Positions 23,756 through 33,788 of a stretch of 45,974 nucleotides of DNA are shown piece after piece. The notes under the pieces are model-generated. The model was not told where the DNA came from, ran no database searches, and saw only the letters and a program-made list of their open reading frames with translations. The DNA is taken from positions 1-45,974 of the forward strand of contig JAKPJF010000193.1 in assembly GCA_029554345.1 (NCBI GenBank), given 5' to 3'. Source of the DNA: Spirochaetota bacterium. GTDB taxonomy: Bacteria > Spirochaetota > UBA4802 > JAFGJZ01. The first letter of the stretch is position 1, and each line of letters begins with the position of its first letter. The translations under genes were made by a program, and so were the position numbers.

Positions 23756-23783
23756 ATTCTAATATGCCGTACGCGTGTGTCAA
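23756..23783 (-). promoter_or_regulatory. Sigma-70-type promoter of the bactofilin gene
   Basis: Read leftward, TTGACA (23783-23778) and TAGAAT (23761-23756) have a 16-bp spacer. Predicted transcription starts near 23749, giving a leader of about 11 nt that still contains most of the ribosome site. It lets the bactofilin be made independently of the upstream aspartokinase. Confidence 0.6.
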
Positions 23784-23802
23784 GAATATTTGAAAACAAT
23801 GA

Positions 23803-25065
23803 TTATACCTTTCTTGCAACAAGCTGAACGGTATGACGGCTTTTTTCTTCAAGAATTATTTCTTTGCTTTGAGATACTCTATCGATCGTTTCCTGATCGT
23901 AATGACGTATTGTTATCAGTTCAAGCCCGGTATTGTATTTTACGGTAAATTTTGACTCGAGCGTATCAATAATTTTAGCGAGCTTTCTTTCATCGTGATC
24001 AATGCTTACTGAAAAACTTAGTGCGGTATTCTGCATCACATTGACTTTTACGCGCAGATCAGAAAAAATCTGAAATATATCACGGAGATTTTCTTCGATT
24101 ATGAAAGAAAAGTCTTTTGGTGAAATGGTAATCAAAGTTTGATTTACCTTGAAGATGAATGATGGAATCGGATTTTTTACTGTACAGTCTTTAACCGTAG
24201 TTCCTTCTGCAGAAGGATTGACGAATGATTTTACATAAAGAGGTATGTTTTTGTTTTGAAGAGGCTTGATGGTTTTCGGGTGAATGACGCTTGCACCGTA
24301 ATAGGCAAGCTCTATGGCATCATAATATGTTAAAAGATCAATCTTGACCGTATTGGCAAAATACTTAGGGTCTGCATTGAGTACTCCCGGTACATCTTTC
24401 CATATTGTGACCTCGTCGGCGTCAAGACAGTATGCGAAGATGGCTGCAGAATAATCTGATCCTTCCCGTCCGAGAGTTGTCGAAAGATTTTCGAGTGTTG
24501 AACCTATAAAACCTTGAGTTAGATATATTTTACACTTAGAAAAACTAATTTCAGAAGTGCAGTTCAGAGTTGTCTGATTCCATAATATTTTGGCATCTCG
24601 GTAAGTATTGTCGGTTTTAATAAGACTTCTCGCATCGACCCACTGGTTTTCGACACCAGCCTGGTTCATGTATTCGCTTACAATAATTGTCGAAATAACT
24701 TCTCCAAGGCAGACAATCTGGTCATATTCATAATCATAATTTTCTGAAGGCTTAACCGATAATGATTCATTCAATTCATGGAAAACATGATCCACTTTTT
24801 TATAAGCTTCATGGTCTCTGTTTGCGAAAAGCCCGTCCATTATACTGTAATGGAAATTTCTCATTTCTTCTATCAGAGAATCTTTTTCTTTTTTAGAGTC
24901 CATATATGAATTGAGAAGTGCTTCGAGTGCATTTGTCGTTTTGCCCATTGCGGATACTACAATTGCGATATTGTCTTTCGGGAAAAGTTTCAATATTTGA
25001 ACGACGTTTTTTACGGCTTCTGCATCTTTTACTGAAGCTCCGCCGAATTTGAAAATTCTTGTCAT
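23803..25065 (-). CDS. Monofunctional aspartate kinase
   Basis: Aspartokinase phosphorylates aspartate, the first step to lysine, threonine, methionine and diaminopimelate. The kinase domain opens with FKFGGASVKDAEAV, continues with IVVSAMGKTTNAL, and has TLGREGSDYSAAIFAYCLDA and TIWKDVPGVLNADP. Two C-terminal ACT domains (about 310-420) are expected to bind the feedback inhibitor. At 420 residues it is monofunctional and of the GGAS type seen in Bacteroidetes and others. The start overlaps the upstream DUF815 gene by ATGA, with GGAGGA upstream. Confidence 0.92.
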   Translation of the reverse strand: MTRIFKFGGASVKDAEAVKNVVQILKLFPKDNIAIVVSAMGKTTNALEALLNSYMDSKKEKDSLIEEMRNFHYSIMDGLFANRDHEAYKKVDHVFHELNESLSVKPSENYDYEYDQIVCLGEVISTIIVSEYMNQAGVENQWVDARSLIKTDNTYRDAKILWNQTTLNCTSEISFSKCKIYLTQGFIGSTLENLSTTLGREGSDYSAAIFAYCLDADEVTIWKDVPGVLNADPKYFANTVKIDLLTYYDAIELAYYGASVIHPKTIKPLQNKNIPLYVKSFVNPSAEGTTVKDCTVKNPIPSFIFKVNQTLITISPKDFSFIIEENLRDIFQIFSDLRVKVNVMQNTALSFSVSIDHDERKLAKIIDTLESKFTVKYNTGLELITIRHYDQETIDRVSQSKEIILEEKSRHTVQLVARKV

Positions 25066-26246
25066 TTTTTATCCTCCGAAGTGAGTTTAATTTTGCCTTT
25101 TATATAAGTTATAAACTGATTTGCGCTTCTTCCGCTTCTTCCTTTCTGCTCAAGAGCCCATTGGACTGCAGAGCGTTTCATTTCATCATCGAAACAAATT
25201 CCGTGTTTTTCGGCAATTCTTTCTGCGATTGAAAGAAATTCGTTCTGATCCGGCGGAAGAAAAAGAAGAGTAATTCCGAATCTGTCGGATAGAGAAATTT
25301 TTTCATTATCTGTATCCTGATCGAAAATGTCGTATGTTCCTGTGAGAGCTTTTTCGCTTACCATATGACGTCTGTTTGATGTTGCATATATTGCGGTATT
25401 TGCAGGTTTTTCGGAAGCGCATCCTTCCAAAACCGATTTGAATTCCGTGAAAGAATGTTCATTTTCATCGAAAGAAATATCATCAATGAATAAAATGAAT
25501 TTAAGTCCGCGGTCAGCAAGTTTATTGAAAAGTCTTTCAATTCCGAGAATATTTTTTTTGGAAACTTCAATCAATTTTAATCCGTCTTTTGCAAAATGAT
25601 TTGCAGCAGCTTTTATCATTGAAGACTTTCCGCATCCGCGGCTACCCGCAAGAAGAATGTTGTTTGCGGGATTGCCGTATAAAAGAATTTCAGTATTTTC
25701 TATTATGATATTTTTATAATCGTCGTATCCTTCAAGGTCAGAGAAAGTTATTTTATCGAAAGAATAAATTGGAAGAACTTCCGTTCCGTTCCATTTGAAA
25801 AAATGACTTTCTGAAAATATTCCGCAGCCTCGGTTTCTCCAGATTTTTTCGAGGTGGTCAAGAATTTCTTTTTCATCTGCTTCAACTTTCGGAAAACGCA
25901 GATTAAAAAGAGGGTGAAGTGTTTTTTCTTTATCTGCGGGTTCGGTATTGACCGGATTATTTTTAAGTAATGATAAAATGAGTTTGATGTCATTTTCAGC
26001 GACAAGGCGGATTTCAACTGGTATATTTTCTCCCTTTTCACATAGAAGTGAAAAAGCATTTTCGCTTTTTGTCAGAAGGTTAATGACTGTCAAACTGGTT
26101 TCATTGCAGAGGATTTCAGCAATTCTTGAAATATGCAATGGCGTCTTTTTGCGGTCGTAAAGAAATGACTCATGGAGCTGTTTTAATTCAGAAAAGAAGG
26201 GTATCGAGAAGATGTCTTTAAAAAGGACAATTCTGTCAAACGGCAT
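25062..26246 (-). CDS. DUF815 family P-loop ATPase
   Basis: The 394-residue protein matches the DUF815 AAA-type ATPases: a variable N-terminus (1-170), then LEGYDDYKNIIIENT, Walker A GSRGCGKSS, KLIEVSKKNI, Walker B KFILFIDDISF, the sensor-like AIYATSNRRH, and DRFGITLLFLPPDQNEF near the end. Its cellular role is not established. It leads a leftward transcript with the aspartokinase, overlapping it by 4 bp. The Walker A has Cys where most members have Thr. The nearest GGAG is 14 bases from the ATG, so translation initiation may be weak. Confidence 0.88.
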   Translation of the reverse strand: MPFDRIVLFKDIFSIPFFSELKQLHESFLYDRKKTPLHISRIAEILCNETSLTVINLLTKSENAFSLLCEKGENIPVEIRLVAENDIKLILSLLKNNPVNTEPADKEKTLHPLFNLRFPKVEADEKEILDHLEKIWRNRGCGIFSESHFFKWNGTEVLPIYSFDKITFSDLEGYDDYKNIIIENTEILLYGNPANNILLAGSRGCGKSSMIKAAANHFAKDGLKLIEVSKKNILGIERLFNKLADRGLKFILFIDDISFDENEHSFTEFKSVLEGCASEKPANTAIYATSNRRHMVSEKALTGTYDIFDQDTDNEKISLSDRFGITLLFLPPDQNEFLSIAERIAEKHGICFDDEMKRSAVQWALEQKGRSGRSANQFITYIKGKIKLTSEDKK

Positions 26247-26317
26247 TATGGCTGAAGATGCTCCAATAATTTAAAAATCATATTAGAGGCTATTTTTGCA
26301 ATAAAATTGTCAAGCGC

Positions 26318-26362
26318 AAAGACCGGCTTTTTTTTAAATTGTTGAAAAATTTGCCGGTCTTT
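26318..26362. promoter_or_regulatory. Inverted repeat with AAAGACCGGC arms at the acyl-activating gene promoter
   Basis: AAAGACCGGC (26318-26327) and its exact complement GCCGGTCTTT (26353-26362) are 25 bp apart. The right arm falls between the candidate -35 and -10 of the rightward gene. Each arm is followed on its own strand by T-rich sequence, so it could also act as a two-way terminator for the divergent genes. Operator and terminator cannot be told apart from sequence alone. Confidence 0.55.
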
Positions 26363-26369
26363 TTACAAT
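26342..26369 (+). promoter_or_regulatory. Candidate promoter of the acyl-activating gene
   Basis: TTGAAA (26342-26347), a 16-bp spacer and TACAAT (26364-26369) lie just upstream of the GGGGGCG ribosome site and ATG at 26385. Confidence 0.5.
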
Positions 26370-26384
26370 AATCAAACGGGGGCG

Positions 26385-29018
26385 ATGATGGAATATTTTA
26401 ATAACCTCAATGAATTCTTCAGAGCAAGATCGCTGAAATTTTCGAATAAGATTCTTTTCGATGAAACAATAACTTACGGTGAAGCTTATAATCTCGCATT
26501 ACGCCGAGCGGCATTTTTGCGTAAAAAGAAATTAGCAAAATGTGATGTTGTCGCGATTTTGGCGGAAAATTCTGCAGAGTGGGTGATAACTTATATGGCG
26601 ATAACTCTTTGCGGGTGCGTTGCTCTTCCGCTGGATACGAATCTTTCGGAGAAAGACTATGTCCGCATGACGAAAACCGTTAAAGCGAAGGCAGCTTTTA
26701 TTTCTCCGGTTTATAAGAATAAGCTCCACGGATTTCCATTGTTTGAAATATCTCTGGATAAAAATATCGAGAAGAAGCAGTATATTTCAGATGTTCAGAT
26801 AACTCCGGATGACCCTGCGACTTATTCCTTTACATCCGGAACCACGGGTGATCCGAAAATAGTTGTTCTGTCCCATGGGAACATTTTCAGAAGTTCGATT
26901 TCATGCCTGAATTATCTTGGCATCAATGAAGAGGATAAGTTTCTCTGCATTCTTCCTCTTTTCCACTCATACGCTTTTATGGCTAATTTCGGAGGACCGT
27001 TCAACGTTGGGGCTTCATTTTACTTTCTGCGCTCTTTGAAAGGCATTGATATAATAAAAACCCTCGGTGAACACGAGTTTACTATTTTTCCGGCTGCACC
27101 TCAGCTCTGGGAAATATTTATGGATACGATCATTAACAAGGCGCGTGAATCTTCAAAATTCAAGTATGCCATACTGATGTTCTTTTTGACTTTTCAACCA
27201 TTATTTAAGTATACCGGACTGGGTTTTATTCCGAAAATTGTTTTCCGTCCGATAAGAAAAATTTTCGGGAAAAAAATGAAATATTTTATAAGCGGCGGTG
27301 CGCCCCTGAAGAAGAAATATTTCCGTTACTACAAGAGAATCGGTCTTCAGATTGTTGAAGGTTACGGTCTTACTGAAACGAACGGACCCATCGCTATTTC
27401 TCATCCGAAGAAAAACAAGGAAGGTTCGGTCGGACCTGTGATGAATGGAAATATTCCAAAACTTAAAAATCAGAATAAAGAAGGAATCGGAGAAATATGG
27501 CTGAAAGGAATTTCGGTCATGAACGGTTATTATAAAAATGACAAAGCTAATAAAGAATGTTTCGATTCGGAAGGTTATTATAATACAGGAGATATCGGGA
27601 AAATTGATAAAGACGGTTATCTCTTTATTACAGGAAGATCAAAAAGTACAATTGTTCTTGATTCCGGTAAAAATGTTTATCCGGCTGAACTTGAGGCGCA
27701 CTATAAGCGTTCTTCACTGATAGAAGAAATTTGCGTTTTCGGAAGAAGAATAGCCGGCAGAGAAACAGTGTGCGCCGCGATCGTTCCGCGTAAAAAAAAT
27801 GCTGACAGTTTTGCTTTAATAAAAAAAGAACTGGCATCTCTCAGCAAGGGACTTCCTTCATATAAAACTATTTCAAACTTCTCACTGTCTTTTGATCCGC
27901 TGCCGAAAAACACAACACGTAAGATTCTGGTACACGAGGTTATCCGCCTTGTTGAAAGCGGAAAGTTTATGACTTCCGAAAATGATACAGTTGAAACAAA
28001 AATTCTTTTTGTGCCTGAGAATACAAAGGAGGAACTTGTTGCCGAAGTTCTAAAAAAGAGACAGAAGCTTAAGGAAATAAAATCGAATGATACTCTTTCT
28101 GATCTTGGTCTTGATTCTCTTGGCGTAATTGATTTTGCTTCTTTCTGTGAAGAAAAATTCGGAATCCGTGTGAATGCTGATAAAATCAGATCTGCGGATA
28201 CTGCAGAAAATCTGATAAAAATGATTGCTTCTTTCCCTGAAGGATCTTCCGTGAGCATAGATGAAAAAATTCTGAAAACACCGATAAAGCATAAGGCTAA
28301 GATGTTTCCGAATCCTGTTGTTTCATTTGCTTTCTGGAAGATAAAGAAAATTGCAAGAATATTCTGGAAAGCTGAATTGTCGGGTTTTAGTGAAGCTGAT
28401 TTTGAAAACAGCATTATAGTTGCGAATCATTCGTCAAATCTCGACAGCCTAGTGATGCTTTCTCTCATGCCGAAAAATATCAGACGCAGGATCTGGGTCA
28501 TAAGCAAGAAGGAATTGCGTTTTATAAAATATCTTTTTCCGGGATCAAACGGACTCTTCGTCGATAGAGGCGGTGATATTATTCCTGCAATGAAAGCCGG
28601 AGCTGATATACTCAGAGGAGGCGCATCTCTTCTGATTTTCCCTGAAGGAACAAGAAGTTCATACGGGGTTTTGGGGAAATTCAAGATCGGTGCAGCATAT
28701 TTATCTAAAAATATTTCCAAAACTGTTATTCCTGCAGTTATCAAAGGAAGTTCGGAAATATGGCCGAGAGAAAAAATGTTTCCAAGATTTTTCTGCGGAA
28801 AGAAGATGACCATAAAATTTCTTGCGCCGGTTAAACCTGAAAAATATAAGGATGTAGAATCTTTAAATTCTGCGCTTGAAAAAATGATTGCTGATGAATT
28901 AACAAAAGAATTAGGACAGAAAAATGAAAAGAATTCCCGTAAAAAACCTGTTGAACTCAAAAGAAGAAATAAACCAGTTAAGAGTGTGCGGCTGGATAAG
29001 AACAAAAAGAGAAGGTAA
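26385..29018 (+). CDS. Acyl-activating enzyme - acyl carrier protein - PlsC acyltransferase fusion
   Basis: The 877-residue protein joins three activities. Residues 1-525 form an AMP-forming acyl ligase (TSGTTGDPK at 150-158, GYGLTET at 326-332, TGD at 401-403, catalytic K513). Residues 545-620 form a carrier domain with the phosphopantetheine serine S578 in LGLDSLG. Residues 640-845 form a PlsC acyltransferase with HX4D H682/D687 and FPEGTRS at 752-758. It probably loads a fatty acid onto its own carrier and passes it to a lysophospholipid or glycerol phosphate, like Aas but with a built-in carrier. The last 30 residues are strongly basic and lie in the 95-bp overlap with asnS, in another frame. 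Two adjacent ATGs are possible starts. Confidence 0.9.
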   Translation: MMEYFNNLNEFFRARSLKFSNKILFDETITYGEAYNLALRRAAFLRKKKLAKCDVVAILAENSAEWVITYMAITLCGCVALPLDTNLSEKDYVRMTKTVKAKAAFISPVYKNKLHGFPLFEISLDKNIEKKQYISDVQITPDDPATYSFTSGTTGDPKIVVLSHGNIFRSSISCLNYLGINEEDKFLCILPLFHSYAFMANFGGPFNVGASFYFLRSLKGIDIIKTLGEHEFTIFPAAPQLWEIFMDTIINKARESSKFKYAILMFFLTFQPLFKYTGLGFIPKIVFRPIRKIFGKKMKYFISGGAPLKKKYFRYYKRIGLQIVEGYGLTETNGPIAISHPKKNKEGSVGPVMNGNIPKLKNQNKEGIGEIWLKGISVMNGYYKNDKANKECFDSEGYYNTGDIGKIDKDGYLFITGRSKSTIVLDSGKNVYPAELEAHYKRSSLIEEICVFGRRIAGRETVCAAIVPRKKNADSFALIKKELASLSKGLPSYKTISNFSLSFDPLPKNTTRKILVHEVIRLVESGKFMTSENDTVETKILFVPENTKEELVAEVLKKRQKLKEIKSNDTLSDLGLDSLGVIDFASFCEEKFGIRVNADKIRSADTAENLIKMIASFPEGSSVSIDEKILKTPIKHKAKMFPNPVVSFAFWKIKKIARIFWKAELSGFSEADFENSIIVANHSSNLDSLVMLSLMPKNIRRRIWVISKKELRFIKYLFPGSNGLFVDRGGDIIPAMKAGADILRGGASLLIFPEGTRSSYGVLGKFKIGAAYLSKNISKTVIPAVIKGSSEIWPREKMFPRFFCGKKMTIKFLAPVKPEKYKDVESLNSALEKMIADELTKELGQKNEKNSRKKPVELKRRNKPVKSVRLDKNKKRR

Positions 29019-30309
29019 GGGAATTTGCTTTGCAGAGGTTAATGACGGTTCTTCCCAGAAGAACATTCAGCTGGTCGTTGAGGAAAATGCCGACGGGTAT
29101 GCTGATTTTTTGAAATGCGGAACTGGAAGTTCCGTATCGGCTCTTGGTTCTCTTGTAAAATCTCCGGCAGCCGGACAGGCTTATGAAGTTAAGGTTTCAT
29201 CAATTGAAATATTGGGGGATGCTCCTGCTGATACTTATCCGCTTCAGAAGAAGCGGCACTCTTTTGAATTCCTTCGCGAGATCGCGCATCTGCGCCCGAG
29301 AACTAATACTTTCGGTGCGGTTTTCCGTGTCAGAAATTCGCTTGCAGCTGCCGTTCACTCATTTTTTCAGCAGAATGATTTTTACTGGATTCATACACCG
29401 ATAATTACCGCAAGCGACTGCGAGGGCGCAGGCGAGATGTTTCGGGTTACGACACTTGACATGAAAAATCCTCCTTTTAAAGACGGAAGAATTAATTTTG
29501 AAGATGATTTTTTCGGCAGGGAATCGCATCTGACGGTAAGCGGTCAGCTGGAAGGAGAACTCTTTGCTACCGCTCTAGGGAAAATATATACATTCGGTCC
29601 GACATTCAGGGCTGAAAATTCCAACACATCGCGTCATCTTGCCGAATTCTGGATGATTGAACCTGAAGCGGCATTTTCAACACTTGAAGACAATGCTGAT
29701 TTGGCTGAAGATTTTCTGAAGTATATTTTTAAATACGTTTTGGATAACAATCCGGACGAGATGAAGTTTTTTGATGATTTTGTTCAGAAGGGCGTTATTA
29801 ACCGCCTCGAAAAAATCGCGTCATCATCATTTGAACGGCTGAGTTATACCGATGCGGTTAAAATACTTGAGACTTCCGGTGAATCTTTTGATTATCCGGT
29901 TAAATGGGGAATAGATCTCCAGAGTGAACATGAGAGATATCTTACAGAGAAGAAGTTTTCTGTGCCGGTTATCGTTACCGATTACCCTAAAGAAATAAAA
30001 GCTTTTTACATGCGGCTCAATGATGATCAGAAGACAGTCAGGGCAATGGATGTTCTTGTAGCCGGTGTCGGTGAAATTATCGGCGGAAGCGAGAGAGAGT
30101 ACAGGCTTGATGTTCTTGAAAAAAGAATGAAAGAAATGAATCTTGACCCTGCTGATTACTGGTGGTATCTGGATACCCGCAGGTTCGGATCAGTTCCGCA
30201 CTCCGGATTCGGTCTTGGTTTTGAGCGGGCTATGCTTTTTATTACGGGAATGCAGAATATCCGTGATGTTATTCCGTTTCCGCGCACACCTGGAAACGCA
30301 TTATTTTAG
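28924..30309 (+). CDS. asnS: Asparaginyl-tRNA synthetase
   Basis: The 461-residue class IIb synthetase charges tRNA-Asn. The N-terminal OB-fold anticodon-binding domain shows [20 protein letters not shown]; the catalytic core has GEMFRVTTL, the long [17 protein letters not shown] stretch, [19 protein letters not shown] (motif 2) and [12 protein letters not shown] (motif 3). The AsnRS-type active site rather than AspRS is supported by the [18 protein letters not shown] context. The ATG follows AGGACAG and starts 95 bp inside the preceding gene. Length is normal. Confidence 0.96.
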   Translation: MKRIPVKNLLNSKEEINQLRVCGWIRTKREGKGICFAEVNDGSSQKNIQLVVEENADGYADFLKCGTGSSVSALGSLVKSPAAGQAYEVKVSSIEILGDAPADTYPLQKKRHSFEFLREIAHLRPRTNTFGAVFRVRNSLAAAVHSFFQQNDFYWIHTPIITASDCEGAGEMFRVTTLDMKNPPFKDGRINFEDDFFGRESHLTVSGQLEGELFATALGKIYTFGPTFRAENSNTSRHLAEFWMIEPEAAFSTLEDNADLAEDFLKYIFKYVLDNNPDEMKFFDDFVQKGVINRLEKIASSSFERLSYTDAVKILETSGESFDYPVKWGIDLQSEHERYLTEKKFSVPVIVTDYPKEIKAFYMRLNDDQKTVRAMDVLVAGVGEIIGGSEREYRLDVLEKRMKEMNLDPADYWWYLDTRRFGSVPHSGFGLGFERAMLFITGMQNIRDVIPFPRTPGNALF

Positions 30310-30320
30310 ATGGAGGTTTT

Positions 30321-30761
30321 ATGAAAATTGCAATAGCATCGGATCACGCAGGGTTTAAATTAAAAGAACTTATTAAAAAAACTTTTGCCGATATTAATTT
30401 TGAGGACTTCGGCTGTTTTTCCGAAGAGTCAGCAGATTATCCGGATTTTATTCCAAAAGCCGCCCGTGCAGTACGTGACGGAAAGGCTGAAAAAGGAATA
30501 GCAATCTGCGGAAGCGGAATAGGCGCATCGATCACGGCAAACAAGGTTAAGGGAATACGCGCTTCTTTATGCTTCAATGAATTTATGGCGGAAATGACGC
30601 GCCGACACAATGATTCTAATGTTCTGGTTCTGGGCGCACGCATAACCGGAGATGATCTTTCCCTTGCCATTGTAAAGAGATGGCTTGATTCGCCGTATGA
30701 CGGCGGAAGGCATCAGCGCAGGGTCGATAAGATTTCGGCTCTTGAAAAAGAGGAGTGCTGA
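30321..30761 (+). CDS. rpiB: Ribose-5-phosphate isomerase B
   Basis: The 146-residue RpiB/LacAB protein interconverts ribose-5-phosphate and ribulose-5-phosphate. The markers are ASDHAGF near the start, ICGSGIGASITANKVKGIRA in the middle with the catalytic-type Cys, RRHNDSNVLVLGAR, and the C-terminal GGRHQRRVDKI. ATG follows TGGAGG, 11 bp after asnS. It can feed ribose-5-phosphate to the PRPP synthetase at 3191. Confidence 0.95.
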   Translation: MKIAIASDHAGFKLKELIKKTFADINFEDFGCFSEESADYPDFIPKAARAVRDGKAEKGIAICGSGIGASITANKVKGIRASLCFNEFMAEMTRRHNDSNVLVLGARITGDDLSLAIVKRWLDSPYDGGRHQRRVDKISALEKEEC

Positions 30762-30763
30762 GT

Positions 30764-32401
30764 TTGAAAAAAATATTCGGATTCGTTTTTATATTTTCGG
30801 CGCTTGTTATTTTCGCGTCGGATATCCGTACCGGCGGAACATTGCGTTTCAGCGCCGAAGGAGCTTCTTTTTTCAACATTGATAAAAAGAAAGACGTTCA
30901 CGGACAAACCGAATACCGAATATCTGATCTCTCATATAAAGAAAGCGCCACTTCCGGCTTGTCCGATTTGGTTATATCATTTAATAATGATAAATTTCAT
31001 CTGGATGATACGCGCAGATACAGGATAAAGAATACAGTTTTTAATCATGTGAAAGGGAAAGGTTCTCTCGGCGGAGGATCTGCTTTCTTTTCAAGAAAAG
31101 ATGACCGTGTTGATATAGTTTCGTCAAAAGGTCTATGGCTTGCCAATTCTGAAGATTTGGGTTCATTTTCGATTGAATTCAGAATTAATCCGGCCAGTTT
31201 AAAAGACGCAGTTATCTTTTCGCGTGTTGGATTGAACACGGGCATTAAAAACGGAATTGAAATCAGGCTCGAAAAAGGCAGAATAACCGCTTATTTTTAT
31301 AAAGTGTTCAGTGATTCGCAGGGCCGTAGAATCGACACAGCTCTCACGAAGGGACCGAACATACAGGTCGGAAAATGGCATCATTATTTTCTTTCTTTCG
31401 ACAGGCTGACCGGCAAGCTTTCACATCTTATCGGCGAAAACGAATATGATTACAAGTTTATGACAGAGAAGGGAGTTCCGTCTTCCGACGTGATGATTCC
31501 TTCTTTTGCCGACGGAGACGCGCCGATTGCAAGAATCGGTAAGGGATTTTCTGGATTATTGGATGAATTCCGGATTAATTATCTTTCATATGAAGACGCA
31601 AGAAGTCAGACAGATATCGCGAGTAAAAATTACCGCGATGTTAAGCTTATCGGGCGTACACCTGTGAACCGTGAAGGTATCATATCAAGCAATGTTTACC
31701 AGTTTGAATTTACCGGAACTATGATTAAAAATTTTAAATGGGATGGCATTTTTCCGCCGAAGACTTTTCTCAGATGTGAAATACGAATGTCTGATAAATA
31801 TTTTGACGCGGACGATTCTGAGCCGAAATGGTTTAAGATCGACAACAATCAAAGAAATATTTATCTTGCGAGAACCGAAGACGGATATCTTCGCGGAAAG
31901 TATTTTCAGTGGCGGGCAAGACTGATTGCAACGCCTGAGGGTGAGGAGTCACCGGTCTTTAAATCGGCTGAAATTGATTATGAATTAGATTCACCGCCGT
32001 CATCTCCTCTTTTTCTTGAAGTTGTCGAGACAGGAGATAAATATGTGATAATCCGGTGGAAGAAAAATGTTGACCACGATATAGCCGGTTACAATATTTA
32101 CTACGGAATTAAAAACGGCGAATCCGAGGGTATTATCAGATATGCCGGAGGAAAGCGTTTGGCGAATTTTTCTAATTCAAATTACGTTACCGTTAAAATC
32201 GACAATAATCTTATTGAGGAAAACCGGGGAAGATACGTGCGCGGAATGCTTGAATATCCCGAAATGAAAAATAACGTATTGTATTATTTTTCTGTATCGG
32301 CTTATGATTCATATAAAGTTGATACGCAATATAATCATGAAGGCCGCAAAAGCGCCGAAGTGTACGCCAGACCCTCTCAGCAATCAGAAATAACAAGGTA
32401 A
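30764..32401 (+). CDS. Secreted LamG-like and fibronectin type III protein
   Basis: Starting from TTG 30764 the 545-residue protein has a signal peptide (KKIFGFVFIFSALVIFAS). It then shows a concanavalin/LamG-like domain (about 100-290: GSFSIEFRINP, GKWHHYFLSFDRLTGKL, FSGLLDEFRINYLSY), a second beta domain, and a C-terminal fibronectin type III domain (SPPSSPLFLEVVETGDKYVI, then DIAGYNIYYG). These folds bind glycans or proteins, so a cell-surface or periplasmic role is likely. I prefer TTG because GGAG lies eight bases upstream; GTG 30755 has none. It overlaps nothing but follows rpiB by 2 bp and precedes the nucleotidyltransferase by 1 bp. Specific function unknown. Confidence 0.7.
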   Translation: MKKIFGFVFIFSALVIFASDIRTGGTLRFSAEGASFFNIDKKKDVHGQTEYRISDLSYKESATSGLSDLVISFNNDKFHLDDTRRYRIKNTVFNHVKGKGSLGGGSAFFSRKDDRVDIVSSKGLWLANSEDLGSFSIEFRINPASLKDAVIFSRVGLNTGIKNGIEIRLEKGRITAYFYKVFSDSQGRRIDTALTKGPNIQVGKWHHYFLSFDRLTGKLSHLIGENEYDYKFMTEKGVPSSDVMIPSFADGDAPIARIGKGFSGLLDEFRINYLSYEDARSQTDIASKNYRDVKLIGRTPVNREGIISSNVYQFEFTGTMIKNFKWDGIFPPKTFLRCEIRMSDKYFDADDSEPKWFKIDNNQRNIYLARTEDGYLRGKYFQWRARLIATPEGEESPVFKSAEIDYELDSPPSSPLFLEVVETGDKYVIIRWKKNVDHDIAGYNIYYGIKNGESEGIIRYAGGKRLANFSNSNYVTVKIDNNLIEENRGRYVRGMLEYPEMKNNVLYYFSVSAYDSYKVDTQYNHEGRKSAEVYARPSQQSEITR

Positions 32402-32402
32402 T

Positions 32403-33788
32403 ATGACAAAAATTATTCCCCTTTCCATCCCCGATAAATATATTCGCGGGATAGAAAAGATTTACTCGACTTTGGAAAAAAACGGAAATGAATGCTTTAT
32501 GGTCGGCGGTGCTGTCCGCGATCTTATAATGGGTTCACCGGCAGAAGATTATGATTTTGCTACAAACGCACGTCCCGAAGAGCTGATGAAAATATTCCGT
32601 CACGCGGTTCCGACAGGAATAAAACACGGAACAGTCAGCGTTATTGTTGACGGTGAAGTTTTTGAAGTTACTACATACAGAAACGACGGAAAGTATGATG
32701 ACGGAAGACATCCGAATGAAGTGATTTTTTCTGATTCTCTTGAAGTTGATATCTCGCGCCGGGATTTTACCATGAACGGACTTGCGTATAACTACCGAAC
32801 CAGTGAAGTTGTTGATTTCTGCGGCGGCATCGAAGATATAAATAAACGCGTGATACGAACCATCGGTAAACCTGTTGACAGATTTTCCGAAGACGGACTG
32901 CGTCCTTACCGAGCGTGCCGGTTTGCGTCAAAACTGGGATTTGATATTGAAGACGAAACTTTTGATTCGATAGGGTTAACTCTGGAAGTTTCTGCGAAAG
33001 TTTCGGCGGAGAGAATACGCGACGAGTTCGTTAAAACTGTGATGACGGATAGACCTTCAGTCGGACTTGAATATATGCGTAAGTCGGGTCTTCTTGAACA
33101 GTTTCTTCCGGAGCTTTTTGCGTGCTATGGTGTCGAACAGAACAAATACCATGCATTCGATGTTTATTATCATTGCGTCTATTCATGCGACGCAGCTCTA
33201 AATGATAAGCTAGAAGTTAAACTCGCGGCGCTGCTTCATGATATCGCGAAACCTCAGGTCCGCCGCAAAGGCGCCGACGGAGAAAACACTTTTTATAATC
33301 ACGAAGTGGTCGGAAGCCGCATGGTTAAGAATATCATGAAGAGGCTTAAGTTCTCAAACGCCGAAATCGACTGTGTTACTAATCTCGTCATTAATCATAT
33401 GTTTCACTACACAGAAGACTGGAATGACGGTGCAGTCAGAAGATTTATGCGTAAGGTCGGAGTCGAAAATCTCGGTGACTTGGCGCGCGTTCGTCTTGCT
33501 GACCGTGCCGGAAACGGTTCGAGAAGCGGCATGCCGGCACCGATACATGAACTTTTCCGCCGAATAGAACAGATAATTGAAGCTGAAAACGCGATAACCG
33601 TGAAAGATTTATTAATTAACGGCAATGATGTTATGAGCATGTTTCATGTTAAACCTGGTCCAATAATCGGCAAAATACTTAATGAGCTTCTTGAGATTGT
33701 GCTTGATGATCCTGCTGCAAACACTGCGGAAAATCTTGCCGAAAAAGCAAAAGAGATTTATGAGAAGGAAGTACGCGGTGAAAACTGA
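32403..33788 (+). CDS. CCA-type tRNA nucleotidyltransferase with HD domain
   Basis: The 461-residue class II nucleotidyltransferase has GGAVRD (35-40), the metal-binding D49/D51 in DYDF, RRDFTMN (119-125), a GLRPYRACRFASKLGF brace helix, and an HD domain with H279-D280 (LLHDIAKP). Such enzymes add CCA to tRNA 3' ends or, in some species, only C, A or poly(A). The tRNA-Gln in this window lacks encoded CCA, which supports a CCA role. It starts 1 bp after the LamG gene and overlaps the aminotransferase by 11 bp. Confidence 0.9.
   Translation: MTKIIPLSIPDKYIRGIEKIYSTLEKNGNECFMVGGAVRDLIMGSPAEDYDFATNARPEELMKIFRHAVPTGIKHGTVSVIVDGEVFEVTTYRNDGKYDDGRHPNEVIFSDSLEVDISRRDFTMNGLAYNYRTSEVVDFCGGIEDINKRVIRTIGKPVDRFSEDGLRPYRACRFASKLGFDIEDETFDSIGLTLEVSAKVSAERIRDEFVKTVMTDRPSVGLEYMRKSGLLEQFLPELFACYGVEQNKYHAFDVYYHCVYSCDAALNDKLEVKLAALLHDIAKPQVRRKGADGENTFYNHEVVGSRMVKNIMKRLKFSNAEIDCVTNLVINHMFHYTEDWNDGAVRRFMRKVGVENLGDLARVRLADRAGNGSRSGMPAPIHELFRRIEQIIEAENAITVKDLLINGNDVMSMFHVKPGPIIGKILNELLEIVLDDPAANTAENLAEKAKEIYEKEVRGEN

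Noticed and set aside
27701-29005. Long leftward frames opposite the acyltransferase gene
   Set aside because: They lie antisense to well-conserved ligase, ACP and PlsC motifs and show no domain of their own.
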